A stretch of 64,000 nt of DNA. Origin: Lachnospiraceae bacterium (GTDB lineage Bacteria > Bacillota > Clostridia > Lachnospirales > Lachnospiraceae). This document shows, piece by piece, positions 9,441 through 17,807 of this stretch. The stretch is taken from the NCBI GenBank assembly GCA_017626095.1, contig JAGAJL010000012.1:62001-126000 (forward strand). Reading direction: 5' to 3'. Made by a program: the position numbers and the translations under genes. The first letter of the stretch is position 1; each line of letters starts with the position of its first letter. The notes beneath the pieces are model-generated. The model had not been told where the DNA came from. It made no database searches and saw only the letters and a program-made list of their open reading frames with translations.

Positions 9441-10673
9441 ATGAAGATTCTATTGGTGAATACGGTAATCAATCGGGGAAGCGTGGGAAGAATCACAGCA
9501 GATTTGTATCGGGAAATTGAAGCCTCCGGCAATGAAGCGATTCTTGGCATTGGCAGAGAACCCTGGGATGATTCCTACAAAGGAAGATTGATTGGCAATA
9601 AGGGCGATTTTTATGTCCACGTCATGAAAAACTTTGTGCAGGGTGAGGCCGGATTTGGATCCGATGCGGTCACGGCAGAGTTTTTAAAGTGGGTAGATGA
9701 AGAAAAACCGGATTTGATTCATTTACAAAATATACACGGATTTTATATCCAGATTGAGCGTTTGTTTGCCTATATTAAGAAAAGAAATATACCGGTAGTT
9801 TGGACCTTGCATGACTGCTGGCCTTATACGGGACACTGTGCTTTTTATGACTATGCTGCCTGTGATAAATGGAAGACAGGCTGCAACAATTGTATCCATC
9901 ACGCCAAGGTCTATCCTTATGCATTGTTGAAGGATAACTCTGTTATCTCGTACAGTAGAAAGAGAAAAGCTTTTTGTGGTGTAAAGAATCTAACAATTGT
10001 CACACCAAGCAGGTGGTTAAAAGGACAGCTTGCGGAGTCCTTTTTAAAAGAATACCCCGTAGAAGTTATATATAACGGAATTGATCTGGATATTTTTAAG
10101 CCGTCCGAAGATCCTGATATCAAAACAAAGCAGCCTTATCCGATTGTTTTGGGAGTTGCCAATGTGTGGGAACACCGGAAGGGATTAAACTATTTTAAAA
10201 AGCTTGCGAGAGATTTGCCAAATAACTGCAAAATTCATCTGATTGGTGTCAACAAAAAGCAGATCAAAGAACTGTCAAAGGAATTTGGTGAAAAGATGAT
10301 TTTGACGCCTCATACCAACGGACAGGCTGAGTTAGCCAAAGCTTATCAGGAAGCAACCGTTTTTGTAAATGCGACACTGGAGGATAATTTTCCGACCACT
10401 AATTTGGAGGCAATGGCATGCGGTACCCCGGTCATTACCTATCAGACGGGCGGCAGCGGAGAATCGGTTTCCGATAAGAGTGGAATTGTTGTATACAGAG
10501 CTTCCTATGATGGTCTGCTACAGGCGGTAAAGGATGTTTTGGATGGTACGAAGACTTTTTCACAGGACGACTGTCGTAAACAGGCATTAAACTACGATAA
10601 GCACACACGATATCAGGAATATCTGGAATTATATAAAAAAGTATTGCAACAAACTGACCATTCACAGGAATAA
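9441..10673 (+). CDS. GT4 family glycosyltransferase
   Basis: 410 residues with a GT-B layout. The N-terminal half has WTLHDCWPYTGHCAFYDYA and a set of cysteines (CDKWKTGCNNC) found in WcaC-like enzymes of extracellular polysaccharide loci. The C-terminal nucleotide-sugar domain carries EDNFPTTNLEAMACGTPV near 313-330, the usual EX7E-type motif of GT4 retaining transferases. The cysteine cluster may bind a metal or be structural. It has its own spacer of about 166 bases on the left, shared with the inverted fucosyltransferase-like gene, so the two genes are divergently transcribed. Confidence 0.92.
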   Translation: MKILLVNTVINRGSVGRITADLYREIEASGNEAILGIGREPWDDSYKGRLIGNKGDFYVHVMKNFVQGEAGFGSDAVTAEFLKWVDEEKPDLIHLQNIHGFYIQIERLFAYIKKRNIPVVWTLHDCWPYTGHCAFYDYAACDKWKTGCNNCIHHAKVYPYALLKDNSVISYSRKRKAFCGVKNLTIVTPSRWLKGQLAESFLKEYPVEVIYNGIDLDIFKPSEDPDIKTKQPYPIVLGVANVWEHRKGLNYFKKLARDLPNNCKIHLIGVNKKQIKELSKEFGEKMILTPHTNGQAELAKAYQEATVFVNATLEDNFPTTNLEAMACGTPVITYQTGGSGESVSDKSGIVVYRASYDGLLQAVKDVLDGTKTFSQDDCRKQALNYDKHTRYQEYLELYKKVLQQTDHSQE

Positions 10674-10685
10674 GGATTGTTTTCG

Positions 10686-10835
10686 TTTTGTGGCTGACGG
10701 ATTTGCCATTCTATCACAGACGCGTTCTCACTTGGATGACAACGTAACAGTACTAAATTCGCAATAAATTGCTCATTAAGTGCTGACGTTGTCATACAGT
10801 CTGTGAGTAGAATAGCAAATTCGTCAGCCGCAAAA
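10686..10835. repeat. 150-bp imperfect inverted repeat able to form one long hairpin
   Basis: The outer arms (10686-10722 and 10796-10835) are complementary over about 37 bases, with three transition differences and one extra base. An inner pair, GATGACAACGT near 10735 and ACGTTGTCAT near 10786, extends the stem. It fills most of the spacer between a GT4 gene and a GT-C-like gene. It may be a MITE-like element or a structured RNA; no obvious target-site duplication was identified. Confidence 0.75.
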
Positions 10836-10865
10836 TAAAAATTGATGTAGGAAAAACGCAAATTA

Positions 10866-13325
10866 ATGAGCATGAAAACAAACACAGTTAAAACAGTTAC
10901 AGAAAAAGTGATCAGAATGTCTGTCATTGTGATAATGGCAGTCCTTTTTGTTGTACTGTTTTTTCTGTTTGTAAACGGATTTGATTCTTATTCAGATGCC
11001 GGATTTATCTATTCATTTGCAAATAAAGCAGAGCGCATCTTTTTAGCAGGGCTTTCTCTGCTCTTTTTTGGGTTTCTTTTTCATATCGCGGGGCCTTTTT
11101 TAAAAAAGTGTACGCAAAAAAGTATTAAATGTATCAATCTGGGGATGTGGATTGTCTTTGTATTGATACAGGCTTTTTTTCTGTTTTATATTCGTAGCTA
11201 TTATAAGTGGGACAGCGGATTTGTCATCGGTGCGGCGGCTTCTCTTGCCGAACAAAAAAGTGTTGCAGAAGAGGCATATTATTATCTGTCCGTATATCCC
11301 AATCAGAATCTGTTTGTATTTCTGACGGCAGTTCTGGTTCACTTGGCAAACATTTTCAACATTCCGGTTGCGGACAGGCCGCTTCTGTTTAACACATTTA
11401 ATACGATTCTGATGGATTTATCGCTTATTCTTCTGATTTCTATTTTGAAAAAATTTCATAAAGAATCCCTGTTTGGGAAAAAAATAAGGTCAGAGCAGGA
11501 AAGAGAAGCACTTCTTTGTCGAATGCGTTTTCTGCTGTTTTGTAATCCTTTTCTTTATCTGGGGGTATCCTATTACTATACGATAACGTTGTCGTGGATT
11601 TTTACGATGGGGTTTTTGGTACTGTTGTTTGATGAAAAAGAAACTACTGAAAAAGAAAGAAAAATAAAAGAAGCCATAGCAGTAATAAGTGAAGAGAACA
11701 GAGATGAAAGAAGAGAAAAAGCAAGAAAAGAAACAGGAAAAGAAACAGGAAAAGAAACAAGAGCGGAAATAGGTGCAGAGAAAACCCCAAAAATTCAAAC
11801 GATCATAAAATGGGTCATTGCAGGGCTTTTGCTCGGAATAGGTTATGAACTGCGTGCAACAGCCATTATTTTTGCTATAGCGGCCATGATACTGGTTATC
11901 TTTCGCTTAGTTACCGGAGTAGCGCAGAAAAAGAGACTGGCAGCGAAGACCATCATAATCGTGCTGGTTGCTGTTTTATCATTACAGCTTATTCATGTAT
12001 CAACGGAAAAATTTGTAGGAATTGACACAACCAATACTGCTTTTCCGACAACACACTGGATTATGATGTCGCTGACACCGCCTGGCGGACATAATGCGGA
12101 GGACGAAGAATTTACAGCTTCTTTTGCAACGAAAGAGGAAAAAAAGGCTGCGGTTTCGGAACGGATGCGTGAAAAACTGCAGACGATGGGAATAAAAGGA
12201 TATGCAGAATTGGTTTTGACAAAGGTAAAACGAACCTTTGGGGATGGGATGAACGGTTATACGACCTTTCTTTCAGACGGATACAAAACAGGAAAATTGT
12301 ATGATGCGCTTTTTGGAAACCATAAGGATTTGTTCATTCTTTGGCATCAGGGGTATTATCTGTTTCTGATGTTGGGCATTTTGATATCCGTTGGGGTGAT
12401 GCTCAAAGCGGGTTGTAATAAAGACGTATTTCATGTATCGCGGTATCGTGAGCTTTTCTGTTTTCTCCTTGTGTTGCTTGGAGCAATCCTGTTTTATGTT
12501 ATATGGGAAGCATCCGAGCAGTATAGTGTTCCGTTTATGCCGATTATGCTGTTTTTGGGACTTTCCGGTATGCAGATGATGGAAGATAACGGATGCATAA
12601 AGCAGGAAAATAATATACTTCTTGGACAATCAAAACGGGTAAATGCATTTATAAATCAAAATAGATGGCTTTGGATTTTGGGGTTATCTGCAGCTTTTGC
12701 ATTTGTCGCATGGAGTATCTGCAGATATCCTGTTTTTGTAAATCAGCCGTTTCATCAGTCACAAACAGTGGCAACACAGATTTTAGCCAATGAACCGTTT
12801 TGGGTGGATGACGGGGAGACCTTAATCCAAAATCTGACCTTGGATGGCTCTTGTAATCATCTGGTAATCCAGTGGCGAAATCCTTTGGGCGAAGAAAATG
12901 ATTCGGTCTATGAGATTGTTTTTGGTAGCAGAGACGGACAGGAAATCTATTTTAAAGAGCAGATTGTTGCGGCACAAAGTGGTTATAATGGGGCTGGAAT
13001 CTATGATTTTGAGACGGTAACACCGAAAAAAGAAACTGTGATTTCCATACAGAAAGTAGCAGGAAGTCCGGATAGTGATCTGCAATTTGTGCGTTATCAT
13101 ATGTATGGCTACACCCCTTATCCGGGTGGCAGTCTGGAAATCGTCAGGGATTCTGAGACCACAAAGACAGATTCTTCCTTGTTGTTCCTTTTGTCAAATG
13201 AAACAGAAAAAAGCTATGCGACACCTACCGGTTATATCTTTTTTGTGACTTGTTTATTCCTTATCTTCCTATTTATGGGAATTTGTTGTAAACTAAAAGT
13301 AATGGGTTTCTTTCAAAATGAATAA
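10866..13325 (+). CDS. Polytopic GT-C-like membrane glycosyltransferase with C-terminal beta domain
   Basis: 819 residues with about a dozen hydrophobic segments. Residues around 115-165 hold a YYKWDSGF motif and SVYPNQN, corresponding to the acidic motif and YPNN-like motif of PMT/ArnT-type transferases. A charged insert encoded at about 11633-11800 contains 12-bp repeats. A GYELRATA segment follows it. The last membrane segments flank a soluble beta-rich domain (about 640-780), probably outside the cell. It is a paralogue of the gene at 22276: the THW, FGDG/YADG and C-terminal DSVY motifs align. A role in adding a side-chain sugar from a lipid donor is an inference. Confidence 0.75.
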   Translation: MSMKTNTVKTVTEKVIRMSVIVIMAVLFVVLFFLFVNGFDSYSDAGFIYSFANKAERIFLAGLSLLFFGFLFHIAGPFLKKCTQKSIKCINLGMWIVFVLIQAFFLFYIRSYYKWDSGFVIGAAASLAEQKSVAEEAYYYLSVYPNQNLFVFLTAVLVHLANIFNIPVADRPLLFNTFNTILMDLSLILLISILKKFHKESLFGKKIRSEQEREALLCRMRFLLFCNPFLYLGVSYYYTITLSWIFTMGFLVLLFDEKETTEKERKIKEAIAVISEENRDERREKARKETGKETGKETRAEIGAEKTPKIQTIIKWVIAGLLLGIGYELRATAIIFAIAAMILVIFRLVTGVAQKKRLAAKTIIIVLVAVLSLQLIHVSTEKFVGIDTTNTAFPTTHWIMMSLTPPGGHNAEDEEFTASFATKEEKKAAVSERMREKLQTMGIKGYAELVLTKVKRTFGDGMNGYTTFLSDGYKTGKLYDALFGNHKDLFILWHQGYYLFLMLGILISVGVMLKAGCNKDVFHVSRYRELFCFLLVLLGAILFYVIWEASEQYSVPFMPIMLFLGLSGMQMMEDNGCIKQENNILLGQSKRVNAFINQNRWLWILGLSAAFAFVAWSICRYPVFVNQPFHQSQTVATQILANEPFWVDDGETLIQNLTLDGSCNHLVIQWRNPLGEENDSVYEIVFGSRDGQEIYFKEQIVAAQSGYNGAGIYDFETVTPKKETVISIQKVAGSPDSDLQFVRYHMYGYTPYPGGSLEIVRDSETTKTDSSLLFLLSNETEKSYATPTGYIFFVTCLFLIFLFMGICCKLKVMGFFQNE
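11730..11765 (+). repeat. 12-bp in-frame repeat encoding KETG units
   Basis: GAAACAGGAAAA occurs at 11730 and 11742, and a diverged unit starts at 11754. It lies inside the charged loop of the GT-C-like protein. The period is a multiple of three, so unit changes keep the frame. Confidence 0.8.
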
Positions 13326-13345
13326 TTCCTATATGAGGTAGCGAT

Positions 13346-14335
13346 ATGATTAAAAAGAGAATCTTTACAGTAATCCTTGCTGTTTTACTTGTCATATGCT
13401 GTGTGACGGAGGCATTTTTTATTAAAATGCTACAAAGTGATAATGCAAAGCTAAAAGAAGAAATTGATTCGATACAAAAAACAGTTGATGCTCAGAGTGA
13501 GCAATTGGACAGTGTAAATGAAACATTATCAAAAAAAGCGGATGAGCCGTTGATCCGTTTTTATCTGCCGGATGATATTTATGTATGTGAATCGCAGGGG
13601 ACCGATATTTATAATAGTTCGGTGGTTTATGGCATCAACCATAACAATTATGCATTTCACTGGGATGCTCCGATTGGAAATAGCCGTAACGACCGTTTTG
13701 AAATTCCGGCAAATTCATATCCCGGTGATTATGAAGTGACCTTATATATTTATGATCTTGCACTCGATGAACTCGCATCAAAGACAACCATGCTTCATAT
13801 TGTTCCGGACTATCTTGGTGATGATAAAGATTTGGAAGCAATTGGTATGATTCATCCGGTGGTATATTGTGAAAACGAAGAGGAACTGCCCGATAAAATA
13901 AAACAGATTCGTATCGATCCCGAAGGAGAACAACAGCCCAATGCGGTTTTGGTATTTCCTTCTTCCTATGAGGTTTATTCCGATTTGGATGCGACCATGG
14001 AACATATTACTAAGTTAATTCCTCAGATTAAAGAGTTGTATGGGGAAATCCCCATTTTGATTGTGGAACCGTCTTATCCGGGAAGCAATGTGGAAGAGGA
14101 AGCGCAGATAGATGAAGAAGGACATCAGATTCAAAGATGGGCCTATGCGGAAAAAACCATGGTATTTCATCTGGTTTCCGATCTTGAGAAAACCTATATT
14201 GATGATGATAATGTGTGGATTGTGCCCAATGCCCTGATGACAAAATCCGAAAACAGCCCTCAGAAAGTGGAAAATGCCATTTGCGGTATTTTATGTCATT
14301 TGATTTCGGAGCAAAGGATAAAGACAGATGAGTGA
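13346..14335 (+). CDS. Membrane-anchored extracytoplasmic protein, possibly a degenerate SGNH-type hydrolase
   Basis: 329 residues: an N-terminal membrane anchor (about 5-27), a short coiled coil (about 28-62), a beta-rich Ig-like region (about 65-155) and a C-terminal alpha/beta region. The IPILIVEPSYPG and DNVWIVPNALMT stretches resemble the C-terminal half of SGNH/GDSL proteins from Lachnospiraceae. I see no GDS nucleophile block, so catalytic activity is doubtful. It starts 20 bases after the GT-C-like gene and overlaps the next GT2 gene by 8 bases, so it belongs to their operon. It may act as an assembly partner at the cell surface. Confidence 0.6.
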   Translation: MIKKRIFTVILAVLLVICCVTEAFFIKMLQSDNAKLKEEIDSIQKTVDAQSEQLDSVNETLSKKADEPLIRFYLPDDIYVCESQGTDIYNSSVVYGINHNNYAFHWDAPIGNSRNDRFEIPANSYPGDYEVTLYIYDLALDELASKTTMLHIVPDYLGDDKDLEAIGMIHPVVYCENEEELPDKIKQIRIDPEGEQQPNAVLVFPSSYEVYSDLDATMEHITKLIPQIKELYGEIPILIVEPSYPGSNVEEEAQIDEEGHQIQRWAYAEKTMVFHLVSDLEKTYIDDDNVWIVPNALMTKSENSPQKVENAICGILCHLISEQRIKTDE

Positions 14336-15101
14336 TAAAAAGATTTCAATTATAACAACCACCTATCAGGATGTCAGACATCTGAAAAAAGTGGTGGAAG
14401 GTATTAAAAATCAGGACTATCCCAGACTGGAGTATATCATTGTGGACGGTGGTTCCACGGATGGAACGGTAGAATATCTTAAGGAACTGGAAAAGGATTT
14501 TTCTTATGGATGGCCGGAACGGGAAGTGAAGTGGATATCGGAAAAAGATAACGGTATTTATGATGCACTGAACAAAGGAATCCGCATGGCAACCGGTGAT
14601 ATCATAGGTCCGATGTTTGATAAATTTTCCCACTCTCATGTTTTGTCTGATATGGTTTCTGTTATGGAAAAAGAAGGAACTGATGGAGTCCACGGAGATT
14701 TATATTATGTGGATGAACAGGACAATCCTGTCCGGGAATGGAAAATGGGCAACACAAAGACCATTCGCGACGGTTGGATGCCGGCACATCCTACACTTTA
14801 TTTAAAAAAAGAAGTCTATGACAAATTTGGTGTTTATAAGACGGATTATAGGATTGCGGCAGATTATGAGTTCATGATTCGGATTTTAAAAGATAATCAA
14901 GTCAGACTTTCCTATATCCCCGAGGTTTTGGTACACATGTTTTATGGAGGAACCAGTTCCGGAGGACTGAAAAATTACATTCTGTCCTTTCAGGAGGGAA
15001 AGAGGGCTTTGGAAGAAAATCAGATGAAAGGTGCTTTTTTCATCACAGTAAAAAGAACCCTGATCGTGCTGATGCAATTTGTGAAGGCAAAAATCGGATA
15101 A
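14328..15101 (+). CDS. GT2 glycosyltransferase (WcaE-like), DXD region altered
   Basis: 257 residues. The N-terminal SIITTTYQD strand, VDGGSTDGT at about 39-47 and SEKDNGIYDALNKG near 73-86 are hallmarks of the WcaA/WcaE type of GT2 enzymes. After ATGDIIG, where these enzymes normally have a NADD or NSDD metal site, this protein reads PMFDKF. The usual acidic pair is therefore missing, and either another residue substitutes or activity is altered. HGDLYYVDEQ and WMPAHPTLY follow as expected. The ATG overlaps the end of the preceding gene by 8 bases. Confidence 0.85.
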   Translation: MSDKKISIITTTYQDVRHLKKVVEGIKNQDYPRLEYIIVDGGSTDGTVEYLKELEKDFSYGWPEREVKWISEKDNGIYDALNKGIRMATGDIIGPMFDKFSHSHVLSDMVSVMEKEGTDGVHGDLYYVDEQDNPVREWKMGNTKTIRDGWMPAHPTLYLKKEVYDKFGVYKTDYRIAADYEFMIRILKDNQVRLSYIPEVLVHMFYGGTSSGGLKNYILSFQEGKRALEENQMKGAFFITVKRTLIVLMQFVKAKIG

Positions 15102-15289
15102 CTGTTTGTGAAATCTGTTTGAGAAATATTTGGAATGTCCGGATGATAGTCAGGATTTGTAATTGTTTGTTCCAAATTAAGAATTAGAAAATTGTAAAAT
15201 TGGATAATAGCTATTTGAAATGAAACAAAATTGAGATATATGCAGAATTGATATATCGCGATTGAGAATAATGATAAAACGGTAAGAGG

Positions 15290-15982
15290 ATGAAAATGAA
15301 AATACTCATTATGATACCCGCTTATAATGAAGAACTGAATATAGAACGTGTCGTAAATAATCTGATTGAGAATTATCCACAATATGACTATGTGGTAATC
15401 AATGACGGTTCGAAGGATGATACGGCAAAAATCTGCAGAGAAAAAGGGTTTCATCTGATTGATTTACCGATTAATCTGGGACTGTCCGGTGCAGTACAGG
15501 CAGGCATGCGCTACGCATGGCAGAACGGTTATGATGCTGCCATCCAGATTGACGGAGACGGACAGCACCGCCCGGAGTTTATCGGAAAATTGGCAGAAGA
15601 GTTAGACAAGGATAACGCTCAGATTGTTATCGGTTCTCGTTTTGTAACCCAAAAGAAACCGCATTCTTTGCGAATGCTTGGCAGTAATGTGATTTCCGCT
15701 TTTATCAAATTGTCCACCGGATTCCGATTGAATGATCCGACCTCCGGTATGCGCATGTTTAACAGGGATATCATCAAAGAATTTGCTTTGAATATTAATT
15801 ACGGACCGGAGCCCGATACCATTTCCTACCTGATTAAAAAAGGCGTCCGGGTAAAAGAAGTACAGGTACAGATGGATGAAAGAGTGGCAGGAGAAAGCTA
15901 TCTTAATATTACCAGATCCATGAAATATATGATTTTGATGAGTTTCTCCATTCTTTTTATCCAGGGATTCAGAAAGAGGTAA
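15290..15982 (+). CDS. GT2, DPM1/DPG-synthase-like, first of a tandem pair
   Basis: 230 residues with IMIPAYNEELNI at the N-terminus, INDGSKDDT at about 38-46 and the metal-binding DGDGQH at 88-93. This is the dolichyl/polyprenyl-phosphate glycosyltransferase type of GT2. NDPTSGMRM follows, as is usual in this subfamily. There is no strong C-terminal membrane pair; the neighbouring DUF2304 protein, only 3 bases downstream, could supply the membrane anchor. The likely product is a polyprenyl-phosphate sugar for a GT-C enzyme. Its paralogue is at 16361. Confidence 0.88.
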   Translation: MKMKILIMIPAYNEELNIERVVNNLIENYPQYDYVVINDGSKDDTAKICREKGFHLIDLPINLGLSGAVQAGMRYAWQNGYDAAIQIDGDGQHRPEFIGKLAEELDKDNAQIVIGSRFVTQKKPHSLRMLGSNVISAFIKLSTGFRLNDPTSGMRMFNRDIIKEFALNINYGPEPDTISYLIKKGVRVKEVQVQMDERVAGESYLNITRSMKYMILMSFSILFIQGFRKR

Positions 15983-15985
15983 ACA

Positions 15986-16345
15986 ATGTCTTTATACTTA
16001 AGAATATTATTGATTGTGATGTCTTTTCTGGCAGCCGTTTATGCGGTTCATCAGATTCGGAAATCACAGATGAAAATTGAAAACGCCATATACTGGTTTA
16101 TGTTTATCCTGATCGTTGTGGTATTGAGTATTTTCCCTGAGCTTGCTATGATTTTAGCACGTATTCTGGGCATTGAATCACCGGTTAATCTGATTTATCT
16201 GGCTATGATTTTCCTATTGCTGGTCAAGGTGTTTTCCCAGTCCATCAAGATTTCCCAGATGGAATATAAAATTGGTATTCTGGCTCAGGAATCAGCTATT
16301 ATGAAAAAGAAGGCAGAAGAAAACGACAAAGAATCGAAACAATAG
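15986..16345 (+). CDS. DUF2304 small membrane protein
   Basis: 119 residues: three hydrophobic segments followed by a charged, coiled-coil-like C-terminal tail. This matches DUF2304 proteins, which usually sit beside a DPM1-like GT2 gene in polysaccharide clusters. The gene begins 3 bases after the GT2 stop and another GT2 follows after 15 bases. A role as membrane anchor or partner of the adjacent GT2 is inferred from this constant pairing and has not been shown from sequence. Confidence 0.82.
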   Translation: MSLYLRILLIVMSFLAAVYAVHQIRKSQMKIENAIYWFMFILIVVVLSIFPELAMILARILGIESPVNLIYLAMIFLLLVKVFSQSIKISQMEYKIGILAQESAIMKKKAEENDKESKQ

Positions 16346-16360
16346 AAAGTATCAGAAACT

Positions 16361-17056
16361 ATGGAAATAAAAAGTATTGTCATTATTCCGGCGTACAATG
16401 AAGAAAAGAGCATTGTAAAAACTGTGCAGGATATCTGTGAGCATGCACCGGAATTTGATTATGTGATCATCAATGATTGCTCTACAGATCATACACTTTC
16501 CGTTTGCAGAGAACATCATCTTCATGTGCTGAATTTGCCGGTTAATTTAGGAATTGGCGGAGCTGTGCAGACCGGTTTTTTATATGCATATAAAAATGGA
16601 TATGACTATGCCATCCAGTTCGACGGAGATGGACAGCATGATGCAAAATACCTGCATGAAATGCGTGATTATATGATAGAACAAAATGCCGATATGCTGA
16701 TTGGTTCCCGTTTTTTAGAAAAAGAGGGGTTTCAGTCCACCGGAATGCGGCGATTTGGAATACGCTATTTTTCGGCATTGATCAAGCTTTTGACAGGACA
16801 GAAAATTACCGATCCGACTTCCGGTATGCGTATGATAAACCGGGACATTCTTGCTATGTACAGTGAATCCTATCCCAAGGATTATCCGGAGCCGGAAAGT
16901 GTAGTGGCCATTATGAATTCCGGAAAAAAAGTGATGGAATATCCGGTTATTATGAGAAAGCGTATGGAAGGAACATCTTCTATTTCACCACTAAAGAGTG
17001 TTTATTACATGATTAAGGTTAGCCTTGCTATCTTTTTGGAGATGCTTAGAAAATAA
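16361..17056 (+). CDS. GT2, DPM1/DPG-synthase-like, second of a tandem pair
   Basis: 231 residues, clearly paralogous to the gene at 15290. It shares IPAYNEE, INDCSTDHT, NLPVNLGIGGAVQTG, DGDGQH at 88-93 and TDPTSGMRM. Its C-terminal third has diverged most, which in this subfamily shapes the acceptor side. It follows the first DUF2304 gene by 15 bases and is followed by a second DUF2304 gene, so a GT2+DUF2304 unit has been duplicated. The two may make different polyprenyl-phosphate sugars. Confidence 0.88.
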   Translation: MEIKSIVIIPAYNEEKSIVKTVQDICEHAPEFDYVIINDCSTDHTLSVCREHHLHVLNLPVNLGIGGAVQTGFLYAYKNGYDYAIQFDGDGQHDAKYLHEMRDYMIEQNADMLIGSRFLEKEGFQSTGMRRFGIRYFSALIKLLTGQKITDPTSGMRMINRDILAMYSESYPKDYPEPESVVAIMNSGKKVMEYPVIMRKRMEGTSSISPLKSVYYMIKVSLAIFLEMLRK

Positions 17057-17075
17057 GAAATCAACCGGAATATTA

Positions 17076-17190
17076 TGGAATGAAACCAAATGAACAAACG
17101 GATAAGACATATTTTGGAATAAAACCAAATGAACAAATGGATAAGATATATTGTGAAATAAAATCGTATGAATAATGAATAAGATAAAAT
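17076..17190 (+). repeat. Three-copy 39-bp tandem repeat in a spacer
   Basis: Units begin at 17076, 17115 and 17154, each starting TGGAAT or TGAAAT and containing AAATGAACAAATGGATAAGA or a variant. Copies 1 and 2 are nearly identical; copy 3 has diverged. It lies between the second GT2 gene and the second DUF2304 gene and ends at the ribosome-site region of the latter. Confidence 0.85.
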
Positions 17191-17223
17191 GGAAAAGGTA
17201 AAATGAAAGGGGACAGGCAGAAT

Positions 17224-17631
17224 ATGATGACGTTAAAAATTCAGATTATTATTGCAGTGTTCTTGGTGATTGCCCTGGCGGTTATGATAAATATGATTCG
17301 CAAGCGTCAGTTGGAACTAAAGTATGCGTTATCCTGGCTGATTGCGATTTTCTTTGTGCTGATCTTAGATTGTTTTCCTGTGCTTTTGACAAAGTTGTCC
17401 TATGCGCTGGGTATCTGGGCGCCGGTGAATATGATTTTTTTCCTGGGATTTTGTTTTTCGCTGGTTATTATCTTTGGACTGACGGTAAGCATGTCACGGA
17501 TGTCAGAGCGTATGAAGAAATTATCCCAAGCCTTAGCCATTCAGGAAGAAATGATAGAAAAACTGCAATTCAAAGAAGAACAAATTGCTGAGAAAGAAAC
17601 TATAGAAAACGGAAAAATGAATCGAAAATGA
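17224..17631 (+). CDS. DUF2304 small membrane protein, second copy
   Basis: About 135 residues from the ATG at 17224, chosen because the AAAGGGG stretch at 17206-17212 is well placed as its ribosome site; an in-frame ATG at 17203 overlaps that site. There are three hydrophobic segments, with the APVNMIFF stretch matching SPVNLIYL of the first copy, then a long charged tail (IQEEMIEKLQFKEEQ) that looks like a coiled coil. As with the first copy, it follows a DPM1-like GT2 gene. The tail is longer than in the first copy and ends in low-complexity E/K/N sequence. Confidence 0.8.
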   Translation: MMTLKIQIIIAVFLVIALAVMINMIRKRQLELKYALSWLIAIFFVLILDCFPVLLTKLSYALGIWAPVNMIFFLGFCFSLVIIFGLTVSMSRMSERMKKLSQALAIQEEMIEKLQFKEEQIAEKETIENGKMNRK

Positions 17632-17807
17632 AATTAAATACGATAAATAGAACACGATAAATAAAATATATCTATGAGAAAACGAATCGTGAAGGCAGAG
17701 AAGATGAATGGGAAAATTCAGTAAGAGATCTGCGTGAAACTGATAAACAAATGAAAAGAAAATGATAAAAATATGATAAAAGAATATGATGAGAAGAAGG
17801 TAAAATC

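Noticed and set aside
16542-16778. 78-codon open frame on the - strand within a GT2 gene
   Set aside because: Shadow of a well-supported gene with DGDGQH and other motifs on the + strand.
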